Part shown: positions 49,550-58,933 of the stretch, one piece after another | Position numbering within the stretch: position 1 is the stretch's first letter | How the letters are laid out: each line of letters starts with the position of its first letter | From: Plicaturopsis crispa FD-325 SS-3 | Taxonomy: Eukaryota; Basidiomycota; Agaricomycetes; Amylocorticiales; Amylocorticiaceae | Direction: 5' to 3' | DNA: 64,000 bases | NCBI GenBank assembly: GCA_000827205.1 | Contig: KN832559.1 | Span: 1,635,922 to 1,699,921, forward strand | Program-made: the position numbers and the translations under genes | The notes under the pieces: generated by a model | Seen by the model: the letters and a program-made list of their open reading frames with translations, nothing else | What the model was told of the DNA's origin: nothing | Databases searched by the model: none

Positions 49550-49741
49550 CTACATGGCATCGTCGTGGCTCTTGCTCGTGTAAGACTGGTCAATACCGCC
49601 GCTCGTGCAAGACGGCGCAGAACCGCAGCCCATGGCATACGAGGAAGACGGATCCGATCCAGAGCCGCTCGTGCAAGACGGCGCAGAACCGCAGCCCATG
49701 GCAGACGAGGCAGACGGATCCGATCCAAAAGTTCCTTGCAT
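49550..49741 (-). CDS. possible 63-residue protein with a duplicated Cys-containing unit
   Basis: One open frame from an ATG at 49741 to the stop at 49550. It holds two copies of a 22-residue unit: GSDP-S-x-S-x-AMGCGSAPSCTSG, each with two Cys. The repeat is 66 bases long (49601-49666 and 49667-49726). Other frames across the repeat are also open, so coding is not proven. No signal peptide and no C-terminal CAAX box is seen. Confidence 0.3.
   Translation of the reverse strand: MQGTFGSDPSASSAMGCGSAPSCTSGSGSDPSSSYAMGCGSAPSCTSGGIDQSYTSKSHDDAM
49601..49726 (+). repeat. two-copy 66-base tandem repeat
   Basis: GCTCGTGCAAGACGGCGCAG starts at 49601 and again at 49667. The two copies differ at only a few positions over their 60 shared bases. 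Confidence 0.85.
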
Positions 49742-50576
49742 TGCAGAAGTTGATAAACGTGTAGAGGAAAAGAGAGCCGTGAAATAGTTGATGTTGAGGG
49801 CATCGACCGTCCATTGCCTGAGGCTTTATATGATTTTGTTATGCACTGCGAGGGAGCTTTGCGGGGCCTAGTAACATCGAACTCGCAAAGTACGGTGAAC
49901 CTGGGCTGCCATAATTAGTATACAAGTACAAGTGCTATGCACTTTGCCAGATAACCAGAATTACGCACCCAAGGATCACGTTGCGCGCGGGCCGGGAGGG
50001 CCCACTGACCATGGACAAAGTCATAGAGATGCAAAGGTCAGAGCCAGGTCGAAGCCCATTGCTCTTGATACGTGGATCCACGACAAACAATGAATTCCGA
50101 GGGTATACCGACGCGTCAAGACGGTGTTTAAGTGGAAGGCGCACCGACGATGAACCCGACTTGGCCATGCAAAGCAACAGAGGGAAGTTGAGTTAGGTAG
50201 CCCAGTTATTGGATGTTTCCGTGCAGAGCCCCGGTGACGCTGCACTTGGCGGAAAGAAGTTTCAAATGTCGTTACACGACGCAAATACAGTTTGTGTGGT
50301 GTGCAACTCACGTAGACATGGGATTGCGATCAAATCAGCGGATATTACGATTATCTGCGCATGCGCTAGTGTGATAGACATACACAAATCTCACGAGCAT
50401 GGTCCCAATGCCGAAGATTTGCCTGCAGCGTTAACGCCAAGTCAGATGCAACGTAGACTATACTTGGGTCATGAGCAGTGAAAATCAGATACAAATAACT
50501 CGACTTACAGATATGGTTCCCGTTGCTCCGACTCCTCCGAGCAGCTCCCAAGTTCCATCAGGTTTTCTACAGATCT

Positions 50577-50653
50577 ACTTGGGCTCACTTGAGCCTCTTG
50601 TACAAGATTGTACAGTCTTGTACAAGAGCCCAAGTGGCCAAGTCGACAAGAGC
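50577..50653 (+). repeat. short dispersed repeat with internal hairpin, copy A
   Basis: It starts ACTTGGGCTCACTTG and ends GCCAAGTCGACAAGAGC. Inside, CTTGTACAAG occurs twice (50597-50606 and 50617-50626) around GATTGTACAGT, able to fold back. Its two ends reappear, inverted, at 52263-52337 with a different middle. Confidence 0.55.
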
Positions 50654-52262
50654 CCCAGCTAGGTCATTTTTATCCCCAGACGAATATTTACTGCTTGCTA
50701 TTTTGTCGCGCCAAGTGCCCAAGTGCCCCAGAGACTACAAGTACATTTTACACTACATATGTACTTATTTAATGCAGAAAAACACACCGCTACCGGGCCT
50801 CGCAGATGGCTGAAAAAAGGGGACACAGTCTGTTAGTAGGGAAAGCGTGCGCATTTTGGATTCAAAACGGCATTCGGTAGTTGCTACGCCCTTCCTTGGG
50901 ACTCGGATTTAACTCTAAAGAAGAGTCCTAAGGTCAGATAAAATGAGAAAAAATGCAGAGAATACAGGACACCGCACCCTTCACTATAGAACGCGCCCGG
51001 TGCACCACCTCTTGCCGTACAGCGCCTTCAGCTCGTTGAAGTAGATGTCGTTTGCCCTGCCTCCCGAAGGGGGCGGAGATCAACGCGTCACCTTTGGCGG
51101 CAGTCGCTAGGACCACAAACCAAGGTGCGTGCGGCGCCCGCTACTGCCTTCCTCCTCCAGTGTAGCGGCTCCAGCGAAGAAGGCGGAAACGGGAGGTCTT
51201 ATGTACCGTGTCGGTCTTATGTACGTCCGCGTCGAAAGCCGCGGCAAGTGAGTGGATTCCTCTCGATGCGAGGAAGGTGTTGAGGAAGGACGTGTGGACG
51301 TTTAGAAGGAGCGTGGTACGCGCGGTAGTGGATTGGGGTAAGTCGCGGAGCTTGTGTGTGACGAAAGCGCCGAGGAGGCCATTCTGCAATCGCAATGCTG
51401 GGGCATCCTGAAGCTCCATGGCCGTGTCTATAGCATCTAGGAGGGTACGGGAATGAGAAAGTCGTCCCGCAGGATTTCAGCCGCGATCCATTCGTTAGGT
51501 CTGGTGTATACTGACTGGGATACCAATTTTAATTTGACATTGTGTTCGCAGCTCGGCCAAGCTGTTCTCCGTTCTCCGTCCTTTTGATGTCGGGGGTGAG
51601 AGCGACTGCGAGGCCAGCAGGAGAGAGTAGAGCGAGATGGGAAGAGAGGCAGTGGAGAAGTTGAGCGTTGAACGCAGGTTGAACGTCGAACGTTGAAGGA
51701 CTCGGAAGCGAACAAGGTGCACACACGATCGGTTCTCGGTCGCGCCGCTCCTCCTCCCTCCCTCCTCGCTCCTCGCTCCTCTCACCCTTAGCTCGACCCT
51801 CTCGTTGGCAACTCTCGCCGACTATCCGACGACAACAATTTTGATGCTGGAGTGCTCACAAGTCACGTACCTCACAGTGAGTCATCTTCCTCCTCAGCCT
51901 CGAGTCCTTTCATGGGGTTTCAATCCTTTAGGCTACGATTGAATTGCACAAGCAATGTAGACGAACGACTGGCGATGCATTGAAGGTGATGCATCAGTAG
52001 ATATTATATGATAGCAGTGGTGCGGGCATCGAGCCGGCCGTCCATTCGACCCCCTGCACATTCGGTGAGTCCCCTCGAAGCCTTTCCGACGATAGATTAC
52101 TTCAAGGTCAAAGAGCAAGGGCACGTCCCTTTTGCCCATGCATGCTATGTGAACGACTCCATTCCGTGTACATCCCGCATGAACCTTGTATTAGGTGTAG
52201 ACAGTACTACATATAAATTACCGTGTCACTGATAAATCAAAATGAGCGAAATAATTTATTTC

Positions 52263-52337
52263 GCTCTTGTCAACTTGGCTCTCTTGGGCACTTTTTGACT
52301 TGGCCACCAGACATAAGTGGCCCAAGTGAGCCCAAGT
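52263..52337 (-). repeat. short dispersed repeat, copy B (inverted relative to A)
   Basis: Read on the minus strand it starts ACTTGGGCTCACTTG and ends GCCAAGTTGACAAGAGC, matching both ends of copy A at the same total length (75 against 77 bases) while the middle differs. Confidence 0.55.
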
Positions 52338-52883
52338 CCGCCATTGGACCTGCAGATTTGCTGATGTCACGGGCAATTGCTGGAGGCATAATTGCGCCAA
52401 ACAACAAATGTTGTCGATGAAGTCCAGCAACCTCGATCGGCACAAGTACTGAGGCTTGGCCGCATGGCTGAGCGCTGAGGCCAGGAGTCGAGACTCGATG
52501 AGCAGAAGTACTCCAACAGAGGTCACAGTATGTTGAAGAGGATATTCAATGACGCCACCCGTGTGCTTGGTCTTTGTTTACCGATGTCTTGGGGAACCAA
52601 ACAACGCTTTCGAAGCATCGCAAGTTTCAAATTGGTCGCACAACGCTACGGGCCCTACGCAGACCAATTACGCATAGAATTGCTATTCCAACCGGGCGAT
52701 TGTGGGTCTAGTCATCACGTATGACTTGTGGGAGTGCTTTCCAGGTAGTTTTTGGGACGAGACGCCGCTGGTGAGTGCTTTTTTTCCAAATACATGAAAA
52801 ATCAAGCTTCCGCGCTGTTTGACGCGTCTCTAGCGATTCCTGGACATAAAATACACGGCTAGAAGCGCAAAACGCAGCAAAAT

Positions 52884-53017
52884 TGATGAGAGTGGGATTC
52901 GAACCCACGCCTCGAAAGACCAGATAACGCATGGGTTCGAATCCCGCTCCGTTAATTGAACATCACAATTGATGTTGATCCTTAGTCTGGCGCCTTAGAC
53001 CGCTCGGCCATCTCACC
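52884..53017 (-). tRNA. tRNA-Leu(AAG) with a 54-base intron
   Basis: On the minus strand the acceptor arm GGTGAGA...TCTCATC (one G-U pair) closes. The D-arm is GCC-GAGCGGTCTAA-GGC, the anticodon stem CCAGA/TCTGG and the loop CTAAGGA with anticodon AAG at 52983-52981. A long variable arm is followed by a T-arm GTGGGTTCGAATCCCAC. The intron (52979-52926) sits after position 37, the standard place. It contains a perfect 13-base reverse complement of the T-arm core (plus-strand GGGTTCGAATCCC at 52933-52945). CCA is not encoded, as in eukaryotes. Confidence 0.88.
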
Positions 53018-53441
53018 ATGGAGATAGACGCGGAGCAGCCCACCAAGACGAACACATAACCTCAAAACAGTTTTCCCAGTGTCCGAGTGTCGTGCGGCTC
53101 GTGCCAGTGTCTCCCGATGCGATGTTGACCTTCCCGAAAACAGCATGGCGGAAACAATTCACCAACATTTTCCCGATGACTTTGGATGGCCTCGCGAGTC
53201 GCGCGTATGTTGGCTAATTACCAATGTACGTGGGAGGAGGTAATCCTCAATCCTCGGTATCTACTGATCACCTTTCATGCAACATTAGACCTAAGGAGAC
53301 CAATTCTTTCGTGTCCAATATGTCCGTAAGCACATCTCTCCACCTCAACATTAGCATAAATACTGAATCTACTGATGGTCTGTTGTTTTGAAGTCCTACG
53401 CTATTCGGGATGCCATGGCACACACCGTCGACATTCTACGC
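53018..53441. other. intergenic gap
   Basis: Upstream of the tRNA and downstream of the first WGK-repeat gene. Nothing else is seen. Confidence 0.5.
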
Positions 53442-53831
53442 TCACTGCTTCCTATTGATCATCTCCGTCGCCGTCTTACCCCAATCCCCTGGCTGGCCAG
53501 TCATTTCCCCCGCACTCTTCCCCCAGTCCTTCGGTTTCTCCACGCCTTGGCCCTCTTTCGTACTCCACCACTCTGGTGTACCCGTCACTTCGCCCGCCGT
53601 CTTTCCCCAGTCGTCGGGCTGGCCTGTCATCTCGCCTGCACTCTTCCCCCAATCTTTCGGGATACCGACCATCTCAGTGGCACTCTTTCCCCAGTCCACC
53701 GGGGCGCCTGTCATCTCGCCGGCTGATTTCCCCCAGTCCGAGGGCGCACCCGTCATCTCTCCGGCTGACTTTCCCCAGGTATCGGAGGGTTGATTGGCTT
53801 GTTTCTGGTCTCGATTTTGCGAGGATGACAT
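53442..53831 (-). CDS. WGK-repeat protein 1
   Basis: One exon, 129 residues, start MSSSQNRDQKQANQPS. From residue 17 on it is almost wholly a 14-residue repeat, seven units of consensus [DE]-W-G-K-[ST]-A-x-E-M-[TV]-G-x-P-x (for example DWGKSAGEMTGAPS). Between units five and six lies a spacer beginning EWWSTKEGQ. Each unit has one Trp, one Lys, one Glu and a Gly-x-Pro turn, so it could form short amphipathic helices linked by turns. There is no signal peptide, Cys or membrane segment. It lies 414 bases from the divergent tail-family paralogue 2, which carries similar units. Its paralogue is at 55.4 kb. I do not recognise the family. Confidence 0.78.
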   Translation of the reverse strand: MSSSQNRDQKQANQPSDTWGKSAGEMTGAPSDWGKSAGEMTGAPVDWGKSATEMVGIPKDWGKSAGEMTGQPDDWGKTAGEVTGTPEWWSTKEGQGVEKPKDWGKSAGEMTGQPGDWGKTATEMINRKQ

Positions 53832-54245
53832 GGTGCAAGTTGTAATATGTGAATGGTGCGTGTGCGAGACACTGCGATGTACTTGATCCTCATAGCGCAG
53901 GCACACGTACTTATCTCTGCCTCCGTGCCACAACGACGTCATAGAGCGCCAACTTTGACATGCGGGACGTTGGATCTTAACAAGCAATGGCGCCGCCGCA
54001 TAGTTTCGCTCCGAGTGTTTTGGACACCTGCAGGTGCTCCACGTCAGGCACGGTGGCTGTGGAACGCGCACTCCACGAGGACATATACGGTCGTCAACGC
54101 CGAATGTCCACCCACGGTGACCTTCTCTATGACCTCTATGACGCATATACAACCGACGTTGCTGGTCCCACGACTCATATAACCTATTCGTTTGACCTCA
54201 CTCGCTGTATCTACCCTCTCAGCCCACCTCGTTCCATATTGCAAC
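53832..54245. promoter_or_regulatory. shared upstream region of WGK-repeat gene 1 and tail-family paralogue 2
   Basis: The two start codons face away from each other across 414 bases, so one region must hold both promoters. No TATA box stands out. This supports common control, but is only layout evidence. Confidence 0.5.
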
Positions 54246-55055
54246 ATGTCTGCCTCCCGCACACCATCCAACGCCCGCTCAGCGAGTCAGTCGAATGTGC
54301 AGTCGCCAGCCCCATCCAACAGGCGGGGAGCGACGCCAAGCCGCAGCCGCGCTTCGTCCAAAGCGCCCTCCGCCGCTGCCAGCCGTTCATCGTCCAAGGC
54401 GGCATCCAATGCCAATGATTCTGATACAGGCAGTCGCCAGCGCAGGAGCAGGAACAGGAAGGGTGGCGGCAAAGGCGGCGCCGACGCCTTACCTCCCGTC
54501 GACGAGAACCACAGCACGGATGTGGAACCGGACAGGAAAAGCGAGAAGGGGGAGAGGACGAAGGAGGAGAGAGAGCCTCCAGCGTGGTTCGGCAAGTCCT
54601 CCGGCGACGCTGGTAATCCCGATTTCTGGGGTCAAAAAGACGGCCAGCCTCAGCGCCGCCCGCGCGACCTCTCGCAGCATCACTCACGCATACCCTCTCG
54701 CGCGACTTCCCGCGCGACTTCTCGTACGCCGTCTCGCGCCCCAGCTACGCAGGGCAAGTCTGCGACGGATATGGTTGCACACATGGGAGACGACATGGGA
54801 GACGCGATGGACCTCCCGCCCTCAGGTGGGCCCGACTCGGTTCCGGAGGACGATAAGATCCTCAGTCTGCGGCTTGACCTGAATCTCGATGTTTGGTTCG
54901 TGCATTCCTCGGTGTTCATGAAATGTGTTCTAAATGACCGTATAGGCTTGAGTTGAAAGCAAAAATTCATGGCGACGTTACTCTTGCATTGCTGTACGTC
55001 AATGATCTCCCTACGGTCTTGGTGATCCGTCTAAGCCGTATCTTGCAGGCAATAA
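54246..55055 (+). CDS. tail-family paralogue 2, with WGK-like units
   Basis: There are three exons, 54246-54895, 54946-54993 and 55049-55055; 234 residues. The first intron splits the Trp of LDLNLDVW and starts GTTCGT; the second splits the last Leu codon, and the seven-base last exon gives G-CAA-TAA. The N-terminus is Ser/Ala/Arg-rich with SRSS and SKAP runs, then RQRRSRNRKGGGKGG and LPPVDENH as in the paralogues. A longer middle follows, with WFGKSSGDAGNPDFWG and, later, GKSATDMV, both close to the 14-residue unit of the neighbouring WGK-repeat proteins. The tail is SLRLDLNLDVWLELKAK-IHGDVTLALL-Q. It is thus the one gene that joins both local families. No enzyme motif is seen. Confidence 0.75.
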
Positions 55056-55394
55056 ATCTCTGCTTCATGGACGATGTTAAGGGAAAAGTGAAGGACGATT
55101 ATAAGAACAAATGGACATACGATACGTCGGATTTTGGACCTCGTGGGAGTAGTTTTGTATCTTGTTTCTTCACCGGAGTTGTACTGAGCACGGCTTACAT
55201 TCGTCTGCTATAAACCTCTTTGAAGCGTACTCGCGCGACCGCTGTGCGGCGGTCGTTAAAGAACGGAGCTGAACTGACGTTCTACATGTCGAGGCACGGT
55301 GCCCTCCCTTGTTTCACTCAGCCACAGATACAATGCATCGAATGTCGAATGGGATATAACGCTGACCCGGGCATCGCCCATTCTGCGCATTCCT
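55056..55394. other. convergent intergenic gap
   Basis: This is 3' sequence of tail-family paralogue 2 and WGK-repeat gene 2. Nothing else is seen. Confidence 0.5.
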
Positions 55395-55811
55395 TCATTT
55401 CTTCCCCGTCTTTCCTACCGAATCCATGTTAAATCCCTTCCTATCTATCATCTCAGCGGCGGTCTTCCCCCAATCCTCCGGCACCCCCACCATCTCCGTG
55501 GCACTCTTTCCCCAATGCTCTGGAGGCTTGATATCCTTCTTGCTACTCCACCACTCCGGCTCTCCGACCACCTCTCCGGCAGTCTTCCCCCACTCCTCAG
55601 GCGGTGTCCCGATCATTTCTGCGGCGCTGCGCCCCCAGTGTTTCGGCGTACCGACGATCTCGCTCGCGCTCTTGCCCCACTCTGCGGGTGCACCCGTCAT
55701 CTCGCTCGCAGTCTTCCCCCAGTCAGAGGGTTGGCCTGTGAGGTCGGCGGCGGACTTTCCCCAGCTGTCCGCGGGAGGTGATTTTTTTTCTTTCGAAATG
55801 CCTGAAGACAT
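55395..55811 (-). CDS. WGK-repeat protein 2
   Basis: One exon, 138 residues, start MSSGISKEKKSPPADS. It has seven units of the same 14-residue repeat as the gene at 53.4 kb (DSWGKSAADLTGQP, SDWGKTASEMTGAP, AEWGKSASEIVGTP and so on). The spacer EWWSSKKD sits at the same place between units five and six, and a short Lys-rich end (GFNMDSVGKTGKK) is added. The shared number and order of units shows the two genes are duplicates rather than separate expansions. Units vary at the same positions (S/T after K, M/V/I after E), while Trp, Gly and Pro are kept, which points to selection on a folded unit. No signal peptide or membrane segment is seen. The family is not recognised. Confidence 0.78.
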   Translation of the reverse strand: MSSGISKEKKSPPADSWGKSAADLTGQPSDWGKTASEMTGAPAEWGKSASEIVGTPKHWGRSAAEMIGTPPEEWGKTAGEVVGEPEWWSSKKDIKPPEHWGKSATEMVGVPEDWGKTAAEMIDRKGFNMDSVGKTGKK

Positions 55812-56176
55812 GAGCGGCTGGGCAACGGCTTGGCGAGGGGGCAAAAGTAGTGTCAAGTTTCTTTCCGTTCACTGCTGTAGTGGATGTATTAGAGGATGCT
55901 CAGATGACCAGCACTGCATGACGAGGATCCAGGTATATGACGAATGAAGAAGTCCTAGAGCTCTGTACACGCAGCTGCAACGCAGTATCGCTCTATTTGA
56001 ATGGAAATTCCGGTCATTAGGTTTCTCCGGTAGAGTTCAAGGGGTCTTTAGAGTACACGCACAGAGAGTTCCAGACAGAATGAGCGAATGGCCGATGCTC
56101 GATATTGGCTCGATATTCATTTGAATCAGCTGGATACTTTGTATACACAACGGTCGGTGCTACTCTCGTGTCAAGA
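55812..56176. other. intergenic gap
   Basis: Upstream of WGK-repeat gene 2 and downstream of the esterase gene. Nothing else is seen. Confidence 0.5.
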
Positions 56177-57777
56177 TCAAGCAGGCTCCAAGCCCCAGTT
56201 CTTGAGCCAGGTCTCAAACTCTCCCGCAATCTTGATGTGCCCCGCGACAGTCGGGTGAAGGTTGCTGATAGACATTAAGTATATTAGCAGGCCACTAGGT
56301 GTCGACTTCGTGCGTGCTTACTCGTGGAATATGTCATTGTAGGTGACCCAACCGGTCGTATCCACGAGGTATATGTTCTGGTCGCCCTGTTGCTGCCTGA
56401 TATAGACGAAAGGATATTTGAGTAGGAAGATTCAGCGTCGATACATTAAGCACTGTACTCACCGTGTCGAGACAATCTGCTGATAGTCACCCTGATAGTA
56501 ATAGCCAACACCAGTAGGGCCTGGCCATCCCCACTGTGTGAGCCAGACCGATATCAATTTCTTGCCAAATACGAATTATTCTATGAGGACTGACCGGGGA
56601 GAACACGAAGATAGGTTGGTCGACGTAGATTTGGCGCAGTTGGTCTAGGAAAGTGTTGTACGTCTGTCAAGACGGTAGTTAGCAGCCGTGCATACGATTC
56701 GGGATACTGATGCAAGCTACATACTTGCACGAAAGTGCTCGATGAGACACCTTGTCCGTTGTCGTTCGCCCTAAGGAATGAGTGTTAGGAAGATGCAAGA
56801 GTCAAAACCAAGCTGCAGTTGTAGCGATACACACCCAATATGGATGACAACGTGCGTCGCTGCCGGAACGTCACGCGTGAAATTCCAGGGGGTGGTATAA
56901 TCATGGTCGGGCGAGGTGGAGTATCCAGGGTCTTCCGTCTGAAAGTACATGTACGACATGCCGTGGACGTTTCCGTACGATTGTTGATCCTGATTATAAT
57001 TAAATCAACAAGGAACTTTGGGGACTTGAAAGCATTATGGACGCACGTGGAGGGTGATCCCAGGCTGAGCGATGATAGTATGCTCAGCGTTGAAGGCTTC
57101 GCCTGTAAGGAAAGGCCACGCCTGGTCCACCCCTTGAGGGACATATTGGCCCTACATTGGACATGCCATGATCAGCGGATTTTTGTCGTATAGTCTTTAC
57201 AAAGAGCGTGTCTGAATAGCCGTACCGCAGACAGAGAATCGCCGATGAACTGGAACGCAAGCTTTGACGGAATGTACGGGAAGACCTCGGCCCCCTGTAG
57301 AGCCATGAATATATCACCAAAAAATAGCGGTTTCAACACTTACATCGTTCAATACAATTGACTCGAGATTGAGTCGATTGTTTTGCCAACCCTGAGCGTT
57401 GAAGCGTATCGTGCCCGCGTTCACGGTGCCACCAAGCGGGATGTTGTTCGATCCCGCGGTGACATTGATGGAGTTCACGAAAGGGCCACCGTCGACGGAG
57501 ATACTCAAGGGAACGAAGCTGGACGTGTGGCTCCCAAGATTCAACGTAAGAGACGACACGCCAGTGACATTGAGTTTGAAGCCGGTAGAGGCCCTGCGTG
57601 TGCGCCGTCAGTACATGCATCCGGAACGAATCCAATAACATTTAGGTCTGCTTACCACCAACTTCCAGGGGACGAGTCCCAACGCCCGTGAAAGTATATC
57701 AATGGGTCGTTATTCTGGAGTGTCAAAGCCGTGGCGGAGCCAAGAAGTCCTAAGCACAGGGCGAGGGATTGAAGCAT
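56177..57777 (-). CDS. secreted SGNH hydrolase, CE2-like acetyl esterase
   Basis: Ten exons close in frame to 349 residues: 57777-57656, 57593-57344, 57294-57226, 57151-57047, 56989-56835, 56770-56725, 56663-56595, 56533-56463, 56396-56322, 56264-56177. A signal peptide (MLQSLALCLGLLGSATA) leads to a beta-sandwich-like domain of about 110 residues (IYFHGRWDSS; SFVPLSISVDGGPF; NRLNLESIVLND). The SGNH catalytic part follows: FIGDSLSAGQY with nucleophile Ser144, HIGANDNGQ (Asn238), and DNLHPTVAGH with Asp321 and His324. An N-terminal jelly roll in front of an SGNH domain is the plan of carbohydrate esterase family 2, which removes acetyl groups from xylan and related polymers. In a wood-decay fungus a plant-wall substrate is likely but not shown. 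Confidence 0.9.
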
Positions 57778-58395
57778 CTTGTCAATGGGAACACCCTTGA
57801 GGCTGAGGCGTTCTGTTATATAGCGAGGAATTGGTCGTTAATTCGCCTCATTGCTAGTCAGCGACAGCCGATGGTCTTCCGACATATCGACGTGTAGACG
57901 CGTAGGTATTGCGACTGTCGGGGAAGAAGATTCGAGGCTTGAATGCAACTGATATAGTTGGGGTCAGGCGTACCGAGACACCTACACCTGGTGACCGATC
58001 ATAGCCCAGAGTTCGATTCAGTATATTCTTGTATGGCTTATATTATCGGAAGATTGACTTACTCGTCGATGGCTTGCATTAGAATGGCGTCAAAAGATGG
58101 GACCGACACTTTGCCGACTTACAATTCTCCAGCCCGGCTCACCACGGCTCATACGCTTGAAGTCAAAACCGACGGAAGAGTGTCCTAAATTAGCGGCAGC
58201 CTGAAAGTAGCGCACGCCAAAAATTGCAATGGCACAAGACATATGGGAAGAGTGAGCAGTCAGAAGCGCGATCAAGAAAGGTCGGACTTCATGTAAAAGA
58301 CGAGGTTGTGGAAAGAATTGTATCCGATGTCCGCGTAGCCACAAGTATCCACATATTGTCCTAAGAGTGCAGTGCAGCAAGTGGAATTTCAACGC
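57778..58395. other. intergenic gap
   Basis: Upstream of the esterase gene and downstream of tail-family paralogue 3. No gene seen. Confidence 0.5.
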
Positions 58396-58933
58396 CTATT
58401 GCCTAAGGCCTCAGTTCAGATTGGAGAAGCGGTTCGAGATACGCAAATGCACTTACAGAAGTGCGAGCGTCACATCACCGTGGATCTTAGCTTTGAGCTC
58501 AATCCTAGACGCAAGAAAAAGAGACATCAACGACTGGTCGCATAATCGACCACCTTGTCACTGCTTACCAGATGTCCAAATTCAGATCGAGCCGTAGACT
58601 GAGCGCGCCAGCTCCGCTACTCTCCTCCTTCTCTTCTGCAGCTGGGGCTGGAGCCGGAGCCTCCTGACCGCCACCTACGCCGCCAATAGCACCCTTGGCA
58701 GTATTGGCCACGTCCTGGGCTGGTTGCGGGACCTCATCCACGGCGGGCAAGCCTCCACCCTTCTTACCGCCCCTCTTCCGGTTCCGGCGTCGACCACCGC
58801 TGCTCGATTCAGCGTCGGTGTATGCGTCGGACTCTGCGCCACGAGATATGGAACGTGGGCCGGTACTGCGGCCGCGACGTCTGGAAGGGGTGCGGGCCTT
58901 GGCTTGGGGCGAAGGTGAACCAGGGGCGGACAT
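58396..58933 (-). CDS. tail-family paralogue 3
   Basis: There are three exons, 58933-58569, 58504-58457 and 58402-58396; 139 residues. Exon plan and phases match paralogue 2: the first intron splits the conserved Trp codon, the second splits the last Leu codon, and the last exon is G-CAA-TAG. The start MSAPGSPSPQAKARTPSRRR and the patch GGRRRNRKRGGKKGG, then LPAVDEVP, match paralogue 1 closely. The Ala/Gly/Glu-rich middle differs. The tail is SLRLDLNLDIWIELKAK-IHGDVTLALL-Q. The strong hold on tail and basic patch against a free-running middle suggests two binding sites on a flexible linker. The function is unknown. Confidence 0.75.

Larger units (their letters stand above)
49742..52883. other. 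long stretch without a clear gene
   Basis: Over 3 kb. It contains an inverted pair of short related repeats (50577-50653 and 52263-52337). A minus-strand frame at 51141-51419 (NGLLGAFVTHKLRDLPQSTT, HTSFLNTFLASRGIHSLAAA) and another near 51005-51065 (NDIYFNELKALYGKRWCTG) look protein-like, but I could not join them into a gene. A GAGAG/CTC-rich patch lies at 51730-51790. Confidence 0.4.

Noticed and set aside
49550-49741. Idea of a mating-pheromone precursor
   Set aside because: The small Cys-containing frame lacks a C-terminal CAAX box and no pheromone-receptor gene is near.
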